Part shown: positions 11,479-20,930 of the stretch, in pieces
Numbering within the stretch: position 1 is the stretch's first letter
Layout: each line of letters begins with the position of its first letter
Source: Alopecurus myosuroides
Taxonomy: Eukaryota; Streptophyta; Magnoliopsida; Poales; Poaceae
Assembly: GCA_028641055.1 (NCBI GenBank)
Contig: CM054060.1
Location: 58,803,398 to 58,867,397 of the forward strand
Length of the DNA: 64,000 nt
Direction of reading: 5' to 3'
Notes under the pieces: model-generated
The model's database searches: none
The model's input: only the letters and a program-made list of their open reading frames with translations
Told to the model about the DNA's origin: nothing
Translations under genes and position numbers: made by a program

Positions 11479-13213
11479 ATGGCAATGGCGGCGCCGCCGG
11501 ACCTCATCAGCGACCAATCCGACGCGGTGCTCGGCGCCATCGTGTCGCTGCTGCGCACCAAGGACGGCTGCCGCACGCAGGCGCTCTCCCGCCGATGGCG
11601 TACCATCTGGCGGTCGGCCCCGCTCAACCTCGACGCCGGCGACGACGACAGCGGCAGATTATCCCAAAAAACCATCTCCCACATCCTATCCAGCCACCTC
11701 GGCCCCGTCCGCCGCATCTCTGTCGCCAGCCACCACGACACCAGGTTCCAAGGCGGGCGAAGCTCCCGGGACGTCCTCGCCAGCGTCCAGGAGCTCGATC
11801 TCATCTACCTTTACATCGCCAAAGTCTGCCACGTGCTCGGGGCATCCACGAGGCCCACGCTCCATGTCGCCACGTTCGCCCGATTCGGCCTGCCGGCCAA
11901 CCTCGCCGCCGATTTCCCATGCCTCGAGAGACTCAGCCTGGTCGGGATCACGCTCACGGAGGACAACCTAAGCGCCGTCCTCAAGGGCTGCCCCGTGCTG
12001 AGGAGCCTCTCCCTAGAGGAGACCGCTGGCTCCGACCGGCTTCGCGTCAGCTCTCCCACGCTCAGGATATTCAGCTTTCGTTCTCCTTCAGACGAACAGC
12101 TAGGCTCCTTCTCTAGTGCCGTCAAGGTCCAAGACCTGATCATCGACGACGCCCCTTGCCTCGAGAGCTTCTTGCTGCACTACCCACAACACGGCCCTGC
12201 CACTGTCCGTGTGGTTCGCGCTCCCAAACTACATTCGTTGGGTTACCTGAGTACAGTAACGCCACGGCTCCACCTTGGAACAACACTTTTTCAGGTAGAA
12301 AAAGAAGATGCATATCCGTTAGTTAGCGCGCCGACGTGCAATCTCACGGACGGTCTGAGATTGCACGTCGGCGCGATACGCAAAATCCGCGTTCGCAACC
12401 TTAATCCTCAATTCACCGTCACGACTTGATGCATTTGGTTCTAACTCTATTTTTTTATATACATAGAACATGATTTCTACGAGCTTGACAACTACAATGC
12501 CCAGCGTGAAGATCCTAGTTCTTGATCGTCTTGGCCCAGATTTGGATTCGGTTCTTCACGCCCTCAAGTGTTTTCCTTGCTTGGAACGTTTGTATGTCTG
12601 GGTGAGTATTCATACTATTTTCTCGCTTATCATGTCATAATGGTATTGCCAACAATTACCTTATTACTGTGTGTCATAACATTGTTTTTTTTTCCTTATC
12701 TCGCCAGTTAGATCCATATGTAAATTGGTTAAAGCCAGCTAAGAATAAAAAAGATCCGAGAAAATATGCCTTGTCGAGTGATCCGATCGAATGCCTCGAG
12801 TCCCATCTAAAAAAAGTGGTGTTGAAGGTCTACTATGGCAATGGTACAGAAGTTGACTTTGCAAGGTTCTTTGTTTTGAATGCCAAAGTGCTAGAGAGAA
12901 TGGAATTCGGACTCCTTGTTGACTACAGGGTTGAATGGAGGGACAATCAAATCATTCAACTACAATTACAAGAAAAAGCTTCTCACAATGCTAGGTTTGA
13001 ATTCAAAAGCATTAGTTGGAGTCGTAGGTGCACAAATAATAAGAAGCATAAATCATATGTCGATCCATTCGAAGCCTCCTTCTTGGAAGGATATGCTACA
13101 CTCTGGGAAGGTACGTGTCGGTGTCTCATATTCAAGCTCACATTTCATATATTAATATCGAAACTCTAAATTTGGCTCACCATTTTGATATTAATTTGGC
13201 TTATACAGTGTGA
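11479..13213 (+). CDS. F-box/LRR protein with C-terminal FBD domain
   Basis: Probable substrate-recognition subunit of an SCF ubiquitin ligase. Proposed exons are 11479-12294, 12467-12601, 12708-13110 and 13209-13213, all with GT-AG borders and matching phase, giving about 452 residues. Residues 8-50 form the F-box (LISDQSDAVLGAIVSLL, LSRRWRTIWRSAPLNLD). Leucine-rich stretches follow (FPCLERLSLVGITL, CPVLRSLSLEE). Exon 2 encodes MPSVKILVLDRLGPDLDSV and FPCLERLYVW, and exon 3 the FBD-type CLESHLKKVVLKVYYG..NAKVLERMEFG. The Met at 11479 is chosen because the F-box begins right after it. The terminal 5-nt exon gives an Val-stop; reading through instead adds about 20 residues to a stop at 13169. 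Retaining intron 1 gives a 316-residue product. The expected F-box proline after the first Asp is Gln-Ser here. The target is unknown. Confidence 0.86.
12327..12375. repeat. Perfect 20-bp inverted repeat in intron 1 of the F-box gene
   Basis: The left arm CGCGCCGACGTGCAATCTCA (12327-12346) and right arm at 12356-12375 are exact reverse complements separated by 9 bases (CGGACGGTC). The GC-rich stem lies inside the 172-nt intron between exons 1 and 2, and would be translated if the intron is retained. Confidence 0.95.
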
Positions 13214-13819
13214 TCTACTTCATCATATAACAATGAAACAATGGTTTGGGCCGACTTAGAAGCCTATGTAGACGGGCGCATGTCCAAGATCAAGTGTCGA
13301 ATCATGAATTTGCGAAAATCTACTTGGCGATGATGTGTAGATGACATACATCCAAGGGGTTCCCTATTATTCAATTATGTTTTCTTGCATCTAAAGGGAA
13401 TTGTGATATGTTTGGTTGGTTTTTCTAATATTAATAATGAATGGTTGCTTCTTTGCCCGTTCATGGGGGGTATCTTAATCAACTCGAAGGGAAGCTGCCT
13501 ATACAACATCAACCACGCAAGGTAATTACAATACATGAGATATGGAAGTGATAAGCGGATATGAGACTGTCATGTCAAGGATTAAGATCTAGCTGTAAGA
13601 ACCGATGCGCGATCACTAATCATTCAACGCAAAAACAAAAACAAAAACTTGCTTGCAGATCAACACAATGTTGTAGAATTATTGTTTGGAAAGAGAGGTA
13701 ACTTTGATGTTTGATGAGTTCAAATATGATAAAATACTATACACCCTTCTACAAGCTTATGTTAGTGTTTAATGCTTTACTTTCATGGGATGATCGCATT
13801 TGGATTGTAGTAAAAACTA
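13214..13819. other. Probable 3' UTR of the F-box gene, then unassigned DNA
   Basis: AT-rich sequence following the F-box stop codon. No recognisable coding potential was found. A long 3' UTR is plausible up to roughly 13450, but I see no decisive polyadenylation site. Confidence 0.4.
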
Positions 13820-14080
13820 TGGATGCCCTAGCGTCCTCCAGGCTCGAGGTAGTTGCCGCGATACAAATTTTCCATAGAGACATCTAATAGAATAATATTT
13901 TGTTAGATGAAAAAATTACTATAGAGGTTTCTGAATTTGGTGCTCCAAGGTTTTTATTAGTAGATTGGAATCCAGTGGTGACAATTGGACATCATGGATT
14001 TGGTTACTTAAACTACCACACTCGCGCCGCAAAAATGATGTTTATAGAATTGGAGTTACGACTTTCATGTTCCAGAAGCC
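13820..14080 (+). pseudogene. Wall-associated/receptor-like kinase fragment (catalytic-loop region)
   Basis: A short piece of a protein kinase domain covering subdomains VIb to about IX. The catalytic loop reads FHRDI then NNILLDEKITIEVSEFGAPR (13885-13955), where the usual DFG is EFG. GHHGFGYLNYH stands in the activation/P+1 segment, and in another frame RRKNDVYRIGV (about 14030-14062) corresponds to the KSDVYSFGV subdomain. Loss of the DFG aspartate, in-frame stops and a frameshift show it is dead. The ATP-binding lobe and extracellular part are missing. The order of motifs resembles wall-associated kinases, but the family assignment is an inference from about 80 residues. Confidence 0.72.
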
Positions 14081-14303
14081 CTGCGTCCTCATCGTCGTGT
14101 AGGGTTCCGCCTCCATGTGAACGAGTGTTCTTCCAAGACATAGTAAACTTGACATGCTAACAAGACCCTATCCTTTTCCTATACTGAACAACGGGTAGGT
14201 ACAAGACAAGCAACACAGAACTACGGTGTTTCCTTCGTAAATATACATTTAAGCATGATATTTTTCCACTTATCCTCTTCTATGTAACACTAGCAATCAA
14301 TTA

Positions 14304-14395
14304 CTCCCTCCGTTCCATATTAGATGACTCTCAAACAGATGTATCTAGTACTAAAACATGTCTAGATACATCTATGTGAGAGTCATCGGAGGGAG
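14304..14395. mobile_element. Stowaway MITE (92 bp)
   Basis: Starts CTCCCTCCGTTCCATATTAG and ends GAGTCATCGGAGGGAG, with TA on both sides (14302-14303 and 14396-14397). This is the hallmark of Tc1/mariner-derived Stowaway elements. The interior is a near-perfect foldback (GTATCTAGTACTAAAACATG centre). It lies between the kinase fragment and the channel-like fragment. Confidence 0.95.
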
Positions 14396-15219
14396 TAAAT
14401 GGCATCACAGCTTGTTGAAATTGCAGCACCAGAAAGTATAACAAACTCAACTATCCATATGCTTCTTATATACCCAAAAAAAACTTTTGACTCTTGCAAC
14501 GAGTCAGAGCGCTGGGAGTACCCAAAACAGAAGAGGAAGAATATAAACTGCACCCTTGTTTCTAATAAAACATAAGCAATGTCATTTCATAGACTTGAAT
14601 ATGTATCCTTAACAACATATATATCCTCAACATCACCGTGTGGTCCACTGAAGTGCTGGTAGAGTTCACCGTCCTAATGTGCCGCCAAGAAGCAAAGTTG
14701 ACACTGGTTACTTAGATCAAGTAGACGCTATGGTGCTTTGATTTTCCATTGAAAATGAACAGACAGAAATACAAGATTGGGTCCATCAATAGCAGATTGA
14801 CAGACATACAACTATGGGATTCTAGTGTTAGAAACGATAACTGGGAAGAGGCCCATCAATAGCAGATTCACAGAAGGATTGAGCCTTCGTCAGTATGTTG
14901 AGCTGGGTCTACGTGGTAGAGTGATGGATGTTGTTGATGTCCAGCTGTCTTTCAGCGCCGAGAATGAGCTCCAGGTCGGAAATGATGATTAGTAGGAACA
15001 GAAAATAGATTGCCTGAGTTCACTACTTGGGCTTGGGTTGTCTTGCTCTCACGAAATGACATCGAGTAGGATGCCAACCGGCGATATCATCAGGGAACTG
15101 CATGCCATCAAAGAATCTCATCTCTTGTAGGGAATCCTGAATCTGACGAAGCAAGATGTTTTACCTGTATGTTGTAATATCCTTCGGTTCCTTGTAAATG
15201 TCTGGAGCTTGTTCCTGGG
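14396..15219. other. Unassigned intergenic DNA
   Basis: No ORF with recognisable similarity and no terminal repeats. It may be part of the decayed gene whose tail is at 15409-15520, but no supporting motif was found upstream. Confidence 0.4.
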
Positions 15220-15560
15220 GTGACGCTCCCCAATTCCAACCATTTATGTTGGAATTATGTCAAAGTCGTCTCCAGCCACCGCAACCGTCCTGGGAGTGTT
15301 GTGCACTCCGCTTGCCTGTTGGGAAGTGTCGCACCATTCTTGGGCAACAATCACCTCGCTGTCAGATACCCCAGGAGCTCAGCCGTCTTGCCAAGCTTCA
15401 TCTCATTGAAACTCAATGCTGCAGCTGCATTCAACAGATATGAATCGCCCTACTGGAGGACCATTGCTGCAGCCCGCATCCAAGTTGCATGGAGGTATCA
15501 TAACAGCCGACTAAATTTACCAGTTCTCACTATGAGCCTTCTGCTTCAATATCGGAATGG
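15220..15560 (+). pseudogene. Possible cyclic-nucleotide-gated channel C-terminal (IQ motif) fragment
   Basis: The frame open from 15220 to 15570 contains RYESPYWRTIAAARIQVAWRYHNSRL at 15440-15515. In plant CNGC channels, a tyrosine-serine-proline-tryptophan block followed by an IQ calmodulin-binding motif (here IQVAWRY) lies after the cyclic-nucleotide-binding domain. Upstream residues in this frame do not resemble the binding domain, and no transmembrane segments are present, so only the tail is supported. The next 40 residues are unrelated. It could instead belong to another IQ-motif family. Confidence 0.5.
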
Positions 15561-15881
15561 ATGTACATAGAATCAATATATCGGTAACTGATGCCATGTC
15601 CGATCAATATATCGGTAGTTGCTAGTCGTTTTGAAATTTGATTACAAAATTTTGAAAACACTAGACGGTTGAAAATTTTACCACTTCTTGCTGATGATCT
15701 CAGCTGTACACTACTCAGCAACCAGAGCGGAAGAAACAGAAGCTATGACCATTTTTGCTGCAATGTCGAGATCCCCAATCAATCAGACATGTACTCCATC
15801 TTTTTACAGGCAACACTGAAACACTACTACCACTAGACCGTCAGATTAAGGCCAGGCCACATCGTCCGCCGGCCATTGCGT

Positions 15882-16769
15882 CTACTTGCGGCGGCGGTCG
15901 CGCGCGTCGAGGTCTTCGGCGCGGAGCGTGACGTCGCGGATGTTCCCGACGAACTCGTCCCAGCCGAGCCACGAGCCCTGCACCGCCGGGTCGAAGCTCG
16001 ACGAGAGCACCCCGTATGGCACGCCAAACAGGAGGCCGAACAGCAGGAACGCCACCCAGACCGGCGGCTGCAGGTCGCCGACCCCAATCGCCTGCCCTGC
16101 GGCGCGCAGCGCAGCCTCGCCCGCCGCCGTGGCCGCGAGCGCCGCGGTCGGCACCCGCCAAGTCATCCGCCGCAGCACCTCCTCCGACTCGAGGAACGCG
16201 AGGTCGCCGGCCCCGCTGTCGTCAAACTTCTCCCGCTCCTCCTCGCCGACCGAAGCGTCGGCCACCAGCAGCGACCCGACGAGGAAGGAAGCGAGGGAGT
16301 AGACGAGGGGCATCCAGGCCGGGACGCGCTCCACGCCCGCGGCGTCGCCGAGGTAGCCGATCAGCGCGGGGACACCGGCGAAGGAGAAGACCGCGAGGGC
16401 CGGGAGCTTCCAGAGCACGCCGAGGTCGGGGTTGAGGTCGCCGTCGGCGAAGGCCAGCGCCGCCTCCGACTCGTCGCCGAGCCCCGCGTCGACGAGGTTC
16501 TGGTGGAAGGTCCGGAGGTCGTTGTCGCTGTTCCGGTACGCGTCGAACACCTTCCTGGCCAGCGTCCCGAGATCGTCGTCCTTGGTGGTCGCGCGGGGCT
16601 CGTCCTCGGTGGCGTTGGAGCCGCCGCTGGGGGTCGAGCAGAGGCGGACGTGGCGGTGGCGGAGACGAGGGGGGAGCTGGAGAGAGGGGCGGAGGCGGAG
16701 GGGGCAGCGGGAGATGAGCGGGGAGGAGGTGGGCGTGGGGGTGAATCGGGAGAGAAGAAGAGACTCCAT
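15882..16769 (-). CDS. Predicted chloroplast-targeted membrane protein of unknown function (295 aa)
   Basis: Single-exon, GC-rich gene. The first 45 residues are rich in Ser, Pro, Leu and Arg with almost no acidic residues (MESLLLSRFTPTPTSSPLIS...), typical of a plastid transit peptide. A soluble acidic region follows (residues 55-115). Likely membrane segments are residues 122-142 (LPALAVFSFAGVPALIGYL), 151-171 (WMPLVYSLASFLVGSLLVA) and 235-257 (PPVWVAFLLFGLLFGVPYGV), with an amphipathic Ala-rich helix near 205-225. The C terminus is charged (DLDARDRRRK). I do not recognise a named family. The start is the first Met before the transit-like sequence. Overlapping frames on both strands are shadows caused by the high GC content. 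A Mutator-like element begins 195 bp upstream of the start codon and may contribute to or disturb the promoter. Confidence 0.85.
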   Translation of the reverse strand: MESLLLSRFTPTPTSSPLISRCPLRLRPSLQLPPRLRHRHVRLCSTPSGGSNATEDEPRATTKDDDLGTLARKVFDAYRNSDNDLRTFHQNLVDAGLGDESEAALAFADGDLNPDLGVLWKLPALAVFSFAGVPALIGYLGDAAGVERVPAWMPLVYSLASFLVGSLLVADASVGEEEREKFDDSGAGDLAFLESEEVLRRMTWRVPTAALAATAAGEAALRAAGQAIGVGDLQPPVWVAFLLFGLLFGVPYGVLSSSFDPAVQGSWLGWDEFVGNIRDVTLRAEDLDARDRRRK

Positions 16770-16963
16770 TGTTTGTCTTGGCTGCTCTGCTCAGGTCCCA
16801 CGGCCGCGAGGGGATTATTTGGACAAGCCGACGAATTTGAGAATTTGTGGCTATCCATCCGAGTCTGTTCGGGTCCACTTTTTCTCCCTGTTCGTTTTTT
16901 TTTCTTTTGACAACTTTCTCCCCGTTCGTTTTGCTTTCGTGTCGAATCGCCGTGGAAAATAAA

Positions 16964-17254
16964 GAGGTATTAACATTGGAGGTACAAATAGTTGTAAGGT
17001 GGGAGCAAATTCATACAACTAGTTGAAAATGTGGGTGGAGAGGTACAAAACCTTGTCAAGTTGGAGCAAACACATACAAGGCCAATCAGAGGACGACATT
17101 TGGCAGCCACGTTGGCGCAGAGATGGCGTTCCAAGTTTGCAGAAACCCCCCTAAAAAAAATAAGTCACGCGTTTAGGTCCATCCTCGCGAAAAATTGCAG
17201 CGCACCCTCGTCTCTGTCGCATTCATTGGGAGCTCCCGACCAATTTAATTCCCT
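16964..17254 (+). repeat. MULE left terminal inverted repeat
   Basis: Pairs with the reverse complement of 18504-18806. Shared words include ACAACTAGTTGAAAATGTGGG, GAGCAAACACATACAA and CATTCATTGGGAGCTC; differences are scattered substitutions and small indels. The two arms could serve as promoters facing inward. Confidence 0.92.
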
Positions 17255-17350
17255 CATTCCACAATTAGAGGAGCAGAGCGAGGCCTTCCTCAACGTACTC
17301 GCGATCGTCGCATTCTCCTCCACGCGGCGACGCTCTCGCAGGCGGCGGCA

Positions 17351-18091
17351 ATGGCGGGCGACCCCGTCTACCGGCGATTCGACATGGAACCTCCAGATTA
17401 CGGTGCCTCTCCTTTCCTCTCCTCTCCTCTCCTCCCCCTCTCCTCTCCTCTATAACTTCCTCCGTTTGTCCGATTGGGGGTGGGTTTAGTTAGGATTCTA
17501 GATCGCTATGATTCAGGTGGGTATGGGTGAAGAAATCGATGGGATTCGTATTGGAGGTAGCTAGGCTTGAAGAAATTTCTATTTCTTTACGAATCATGAA
17601 GCTTTTTGGTGAAGAACATGGTGGTTCCGCTGATTGTTTGTGCGGGATTGTGAGGCCAAATCGTGGTGTTGTAGTTCATATGGTTAGTGTTTTGTTGATG
17701 TTTAGGTCCTAATAGATGTGATAGAACCATTGAAACTTCAATCGGATGATGCCCTGTTTTGCCCTATTTGAGTAATTTTATCTGAATGTGCACAAAGTTT
17801 GCTCCTTTAGTCTGTTTTTTTTTACTTGTTGTAGTTTGCAATGTAGGTGATGATCCAGACAGATTCACTGTAGGAATAGAACACAATGGCTTCTTTACAG
17901 GGGTGCGTGATGCCATTGATTACACTGATGGCACCTTGGATTTCTTTGATTATTGCCACACTGACACCTGGTCACTGCTATGGATTCATGATTTCATTAA
18001 GCAGTTAGGCCATGTAATTGACAGAAGAATGCATGTGTATTGGTGTCATGCCACTTCACAAATCCACAACCACCACGATGTTCGAAAATAA
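17351..18091 (+). pseudogene. PB1-like domain fragment inside the MULE
   Basis: Two exons are supported: 17351-17402 (MAGDPVYRRFDMEPPDY) and 17847 onward, with GT at 17403 and AG at 17845-17846, phase preserved across the junction. Exon 2 reads DPDRFTVGIEHNGFF, DYTDGTLDFFDYCHTDTWS and LGHVIDRRMHVYW. This pattern matches the plant PB1-like domain often found at the N terminus of MULE-encoded or transposon-associated proteins. True similarity ends at about 18045. The following codons to the stop at 18089-18091 are antisense to the GRF fragment, so the product is a truncated chimera of about 99 residues. No MuDR, DDE or SWIM domain is present. The intron contains a CCTCT-type simple repeat (about 17405-17450). 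Confidence 0.75.
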
Positions 18092-18435
18092 ACTTGGGAG
18101 TCACCATTGAAGCACACGAAAGAAAAATCGAGCTCCCACTGTACACTTCAAATGCAGAGCACACAACGAAATGCAGATCACACAGCAAAATGGAGAGCAC
18201 ACAGAGCAATCGAGCTCACCTTAGCATCCACACATGCATAGTACCGTCGCCCAGGGTTTAGCTTGCTCCACGAGATCCAGTGCGGCGCCTTCCGCCGTGG
18301 ATTGCAGGTGCAGTACATCGGGGGCTCGTACGCCATGGCTCCCTCGCGATACGGCACGGGGAACCTCCCATCCCCGCCCCTCCTTCCACTAGCTCGCCGG
18401 AAACCGGGAGTTGATGACCCCGTCGACCACGACAT
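18000..18435 (-). pseudogene. GRF-type zinc-finger fragment inside the MULE
   Basis: On the minus strand, 18435-18220 encodes an N-terminal arm then PPMYCTCNPRRKAPHWISWS and NPGRRYYACVDAK. This is the CxC...TSW...NPGRRFYxC layout of a GRF zinc finger, followed by a GTGAGC donor at 18219-18214. The remaining half of the finger, GGCGFVKWHD, is encoded at about 18075-18046 in another frame after an intron-like gap, but the acceptor AG immediately before it is not preserved. GRF fingers bind nucleic acid in other proteins; here it looks like a non-functional captured piece. It converges with the PB1-like fragment at about 18045. Confidence 0.7.
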
Positions 18436-18503
18436 CGCCGCTGTGCACCGCGCCGCCTCCTAGGGTTACGCTACTCCGGTTCTCTCCTTCGAACAAAAGA
18501 AAG

Positions 18504-18806
18504 GGGAATTAAATTGGTCGAGAGCTCCCAATGAATGCGTCAGATACCCAGGGGTGCGCTGCAATTTTTCGCGAGGAGAAAGAAAAATGGGACCTAAAAG
18601 CGTGACTTATTTTCTATAGGGGGGTTTCTGCAAACTTGGAACGCCACCTCTGCGCCAACATGGCTGCCAAATGTCGTCCTCTGATTGGCTTTGTATGTGT
18701 TTGCTCCAACTTGACAAGGTTTTGTACCTCTCCGCCCACATTTTCAACTAGTTGTATGAATTTTCTCCCACCTGACAAGTATTTGTACCTCCAATGCTAA
18801 TACCTC
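18504..18806 (-). repeat. MULE right terminal inverted repeat
   Basis: Reverse complement of the left TIR with small indels; ends TAATACCTC next to the 9-bp duplication GAAAATAAA. Confidence 0.92.
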
Positions 18807-18896
18807 GAAAATAAATAATCAACTGGACTGCTTCGCGTGAAATTTATGCGAAAATTGTGCCGAACTACTTCATGAGAGAAATTTTCGTTAAAATTA

Positions 18897-19101
18897 ACGG
18901 TTTTGCTAAATCTCAGTGGACTGAGATTTTCTTAAGTCTCAGTCACTTTTAAAAAAAGTGCAACCATAGTTTAAAAAAATATGCAATTGCACTTTTCTGT
19001 CCAGAAAAGTGCAATTCCACTTTTTTTTGAACTACGGTTGCACTTTTCGGAATTGACTGAGACTCAAGAAAAAATCAGTTGACTGAGACATAGACAAACC
19101 C
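18897..19101. mobile_element. Foldback MITE (about 205 bp)
   Basis: The two halves are reverse complements over roughly 100 bp each with the tip near 18999 (TCTGTCCAGA). Left arm words GTCTCAGTCA, AAGTGCAACC and TGCAATTGCACTTTTC pair with the matching words in the right arm. Possible imperfect 8-bp duplication TAAAATTA / TAAAATTT flanks the element. TIR and duplication size suggest a Mutator-derived MITE, but the superfamily is an inference. Confidence 0.8.
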
Positions 19102-20278
19102 TAAAATTTCCAAAAAGTCCACGTACAGTCTTTCCTGGCAGTACTTCGTCAATTTAGGTGTCACCGAGATTTCATTAAGTGTCAGTCGACCGACCGGTCG
19201 TGCAACGCATCCGTGTTTCCTTTGTTCCTATCTTTTATCCGTTTTGTTTATTTATTTTCTACTACGTTTTTTTAGCGAAATATTTGCTTAGCCCAACTAA
19301 CATATTATTTCTTGGCAGGCCTTAGTACAAACAATTCGGCCCATTGGCATATTTAAGGAGGCAGCAGTCTATGATTTATATAAAAATGTTGGCGGTTAAA
19401 AAGTAGACATAGATTATTTTTGCGAATAAAAATAAACACATAGAGCATATGCTTTAGTGCTATTTGACATATACAACTTATAGTCTCAAGTTAGCTTGGA
19501 AAATGCACGGATTGTATTTGATCTTATAGGTAACTCAACAAAAATGCATTTATAATCCTGCTGTATTTTTCTCATAAGCTAATTGCACATTTTGAAAATC
19601 GTGTAACTAGTGATGTCACACAAAAGTGCAGCAAAATATTACCATATAAAAATAGATAAAATACATACATAATTGTTTTGCACTTTTATCCATAAGGTGT
19701 TTCAAATGTTTAAAAGTGCGACTATGGTGTTGTGAAAACCGTATCTAAAAATAACTAGACAGAAAAAAAACACTAAGAAATTTCCATCTCATTTTTTGAT
19801 GGAGTCCTACTGATATAAAATTGTAGAACAAGCCAAGAAATAAAACAAAAATTTATGGAAACAAAAATTGGATAGTTGCACATTTATTGGGAGAAGTGCA
19901 ATCCGAATAAAAAAAAGCTTTCTAGTTAAAATTTCTTGAGAAAAATGCAACATGTATACATATATCTTTAGAAAAATGTAAGTAAGGCAATAAAAGTTAT
20001 GCTATTTGCATGTTTCTTGAGAAAACACATCCATCAAGCATCCAATAAATTAGTCATAAACGTAAGACTAGAATTTGATACTTTGTTCATGTTAATCATA
20101 ATTATAAAACAGATGTAAAAATATTATTGCCTTTTGGGCATACATCGAACACCCGGTCCCTTCTAGGTGAGGCGGAACACCCGCCTACAACTTCCTTGTT
20201 TGGTCTTGAAGCGAGAAGGAAAGACTAGAAAGAAAAGGGAAGGAAAAAGAGAAGAAGGAAATGAGACCCCTCCGCGAG
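19102..20278. other. AT-rich non-coding DNA with recurrent AAAAGTGCAA-like words
   Basis: No ORF of interest. Words of the type AAGTGC(A/G)A or their complement recur near 19628, 19680, 19715, 19895 and 19950, echoing the arms of the neighbouring foldback MITE, so part of the tract may be decayed copies of the same family. A purine-rich stretch (20210-20262) precedes the hAT end. Confidence 0.45.
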
Positions 20279-20786
20279 CAACGGCAGAGCCAGAAATTGA
20301 GACGAGGGGGGGTCAATATAAGGTCTAAAAAATTTGAAGGCACAAAAGAAAGTCTATAGAACAAAATAAAATGGTTCAGAAGATCCAATATTCATCATTT
20401 ATACAATAGAATTACCAAAAACACCAAAGCACCCCTAAATGGCTTGGACACTAGCAGTATCGTACCATTAAGTTGTATTTATGCGAGGAAGATGAACGTG
20501 TCGAGGTAGATGGCCTCGATGTTCCTTGTAGGAATGAAAAAGCAACATAATCTTCATGTCATCAATTTTTATAAATATCTCTTTCTCAACATAGCAAATC
20601 ATCAAATCATTGAGCCAACCATCACCCATCTTGTTTCAAAGATCTGTCTTTATAATATTCATGGTTGGGAAATCTCTCTCAACTAATGATGTGGCCACTG
20701 GTAATGTCAATGCAAGTATAGTGAGGCGATATACCAATGAGAATATCAAATGATGTCCAGTTTGAACAAACTTGAGAGCCAGACGG
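20279..20786 (-). pseudogene. hAT transposase, C-terminal dimerisation domain and 3' end
   Basis: Minus-strand reading gives LVYRLTILALTLPVATSLVE followed by RDFPTMNIIKTDL, then after a stop NKMGDGWLNDLMICYVEKEI. This is the hAT C-terminal dimerisation region of plant TTF-type zinc-finger/hAT transposases. It directly continues the frame of the fragment at 35915-37100, from which it is separated by a MITE and the LTR array. The low-coordinate end CAACGGCAGAGCCAG at 20279 resembles a hAT terminal repeat (CAGGG..GGAGCCAG type). Stops and frameshifts make it inactive. Confidence 0.8.
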
Positions 20787-20930
20787 AGTTGTCAGAATCA
20801 TGATTCTGAATCGGATCGGAACCTAATGGTAGGATCGCAAATAGTAGAATCACAACTTTCAGAATCGTAAAATCTTAGATTCTACCTAGTAGAATCGTTG
20901 AATTGTTTCGGTCAATTTGGGTCGTAAAGT
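20787..20930 (+). mobile_element. MITE, left part (split by the LTR array)
   Basis: Begins AGTTGTCAGAATCATGATTC; the reverse complement closes the right part at 35914. The interior is rich in AGAATCGT-type words. Together with 35878-35914 it forms a small element of about 180 bp inserted in the hAT pseudogene. The word GCCAGAC occurs just outside both ends (20779-20784 region and 35919-35924), possibly a remnant of the target duplication. Confidence 0.78.

Larger units (their letters stand above)
16964..18806. mobile_element. Mutator-like element (MULE) with long TIRs and captured gene fragments
   Basis: 1,843-bp element bounded by long terminal inverted repeats (16964-17254 and 18504-18806, roughly 0.29-0.30 kb, mostly matching by eye). 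It is flanked by a perfect 9-bp duplication GAAAATAAA (16955-16963 and 18807-18815), the size produced by Mutator transposases. The ends begin GAGGTATTARCATTGGAGGT. The interior carries a plus-strand PB1-like fragment and a minus-strand GRF zinc-finger fragment facing each other, but no DDE transposase domain. It is therefore non-autonomous and has the architecture of a Pack-MULE or a deletion derivative. Confidence 0.93.

Noticed and set aside
11342..12143. Alternative ORFs across the first F-box exon
   Set aside because: Composition shadows; only the 11479 frame has F-box and leucine-rich motifs and splices in phase.
15841..16962. Several long plus- and minus-strand ORFs overlapping the plastid-protein gene
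   Set aside because: Shadows of a GC-rich coding region; they are Arg/Pro/Ala-rich and show no domain, whereas the minus-strand frame 15882-16769 has a transit peptide and membrane segments.
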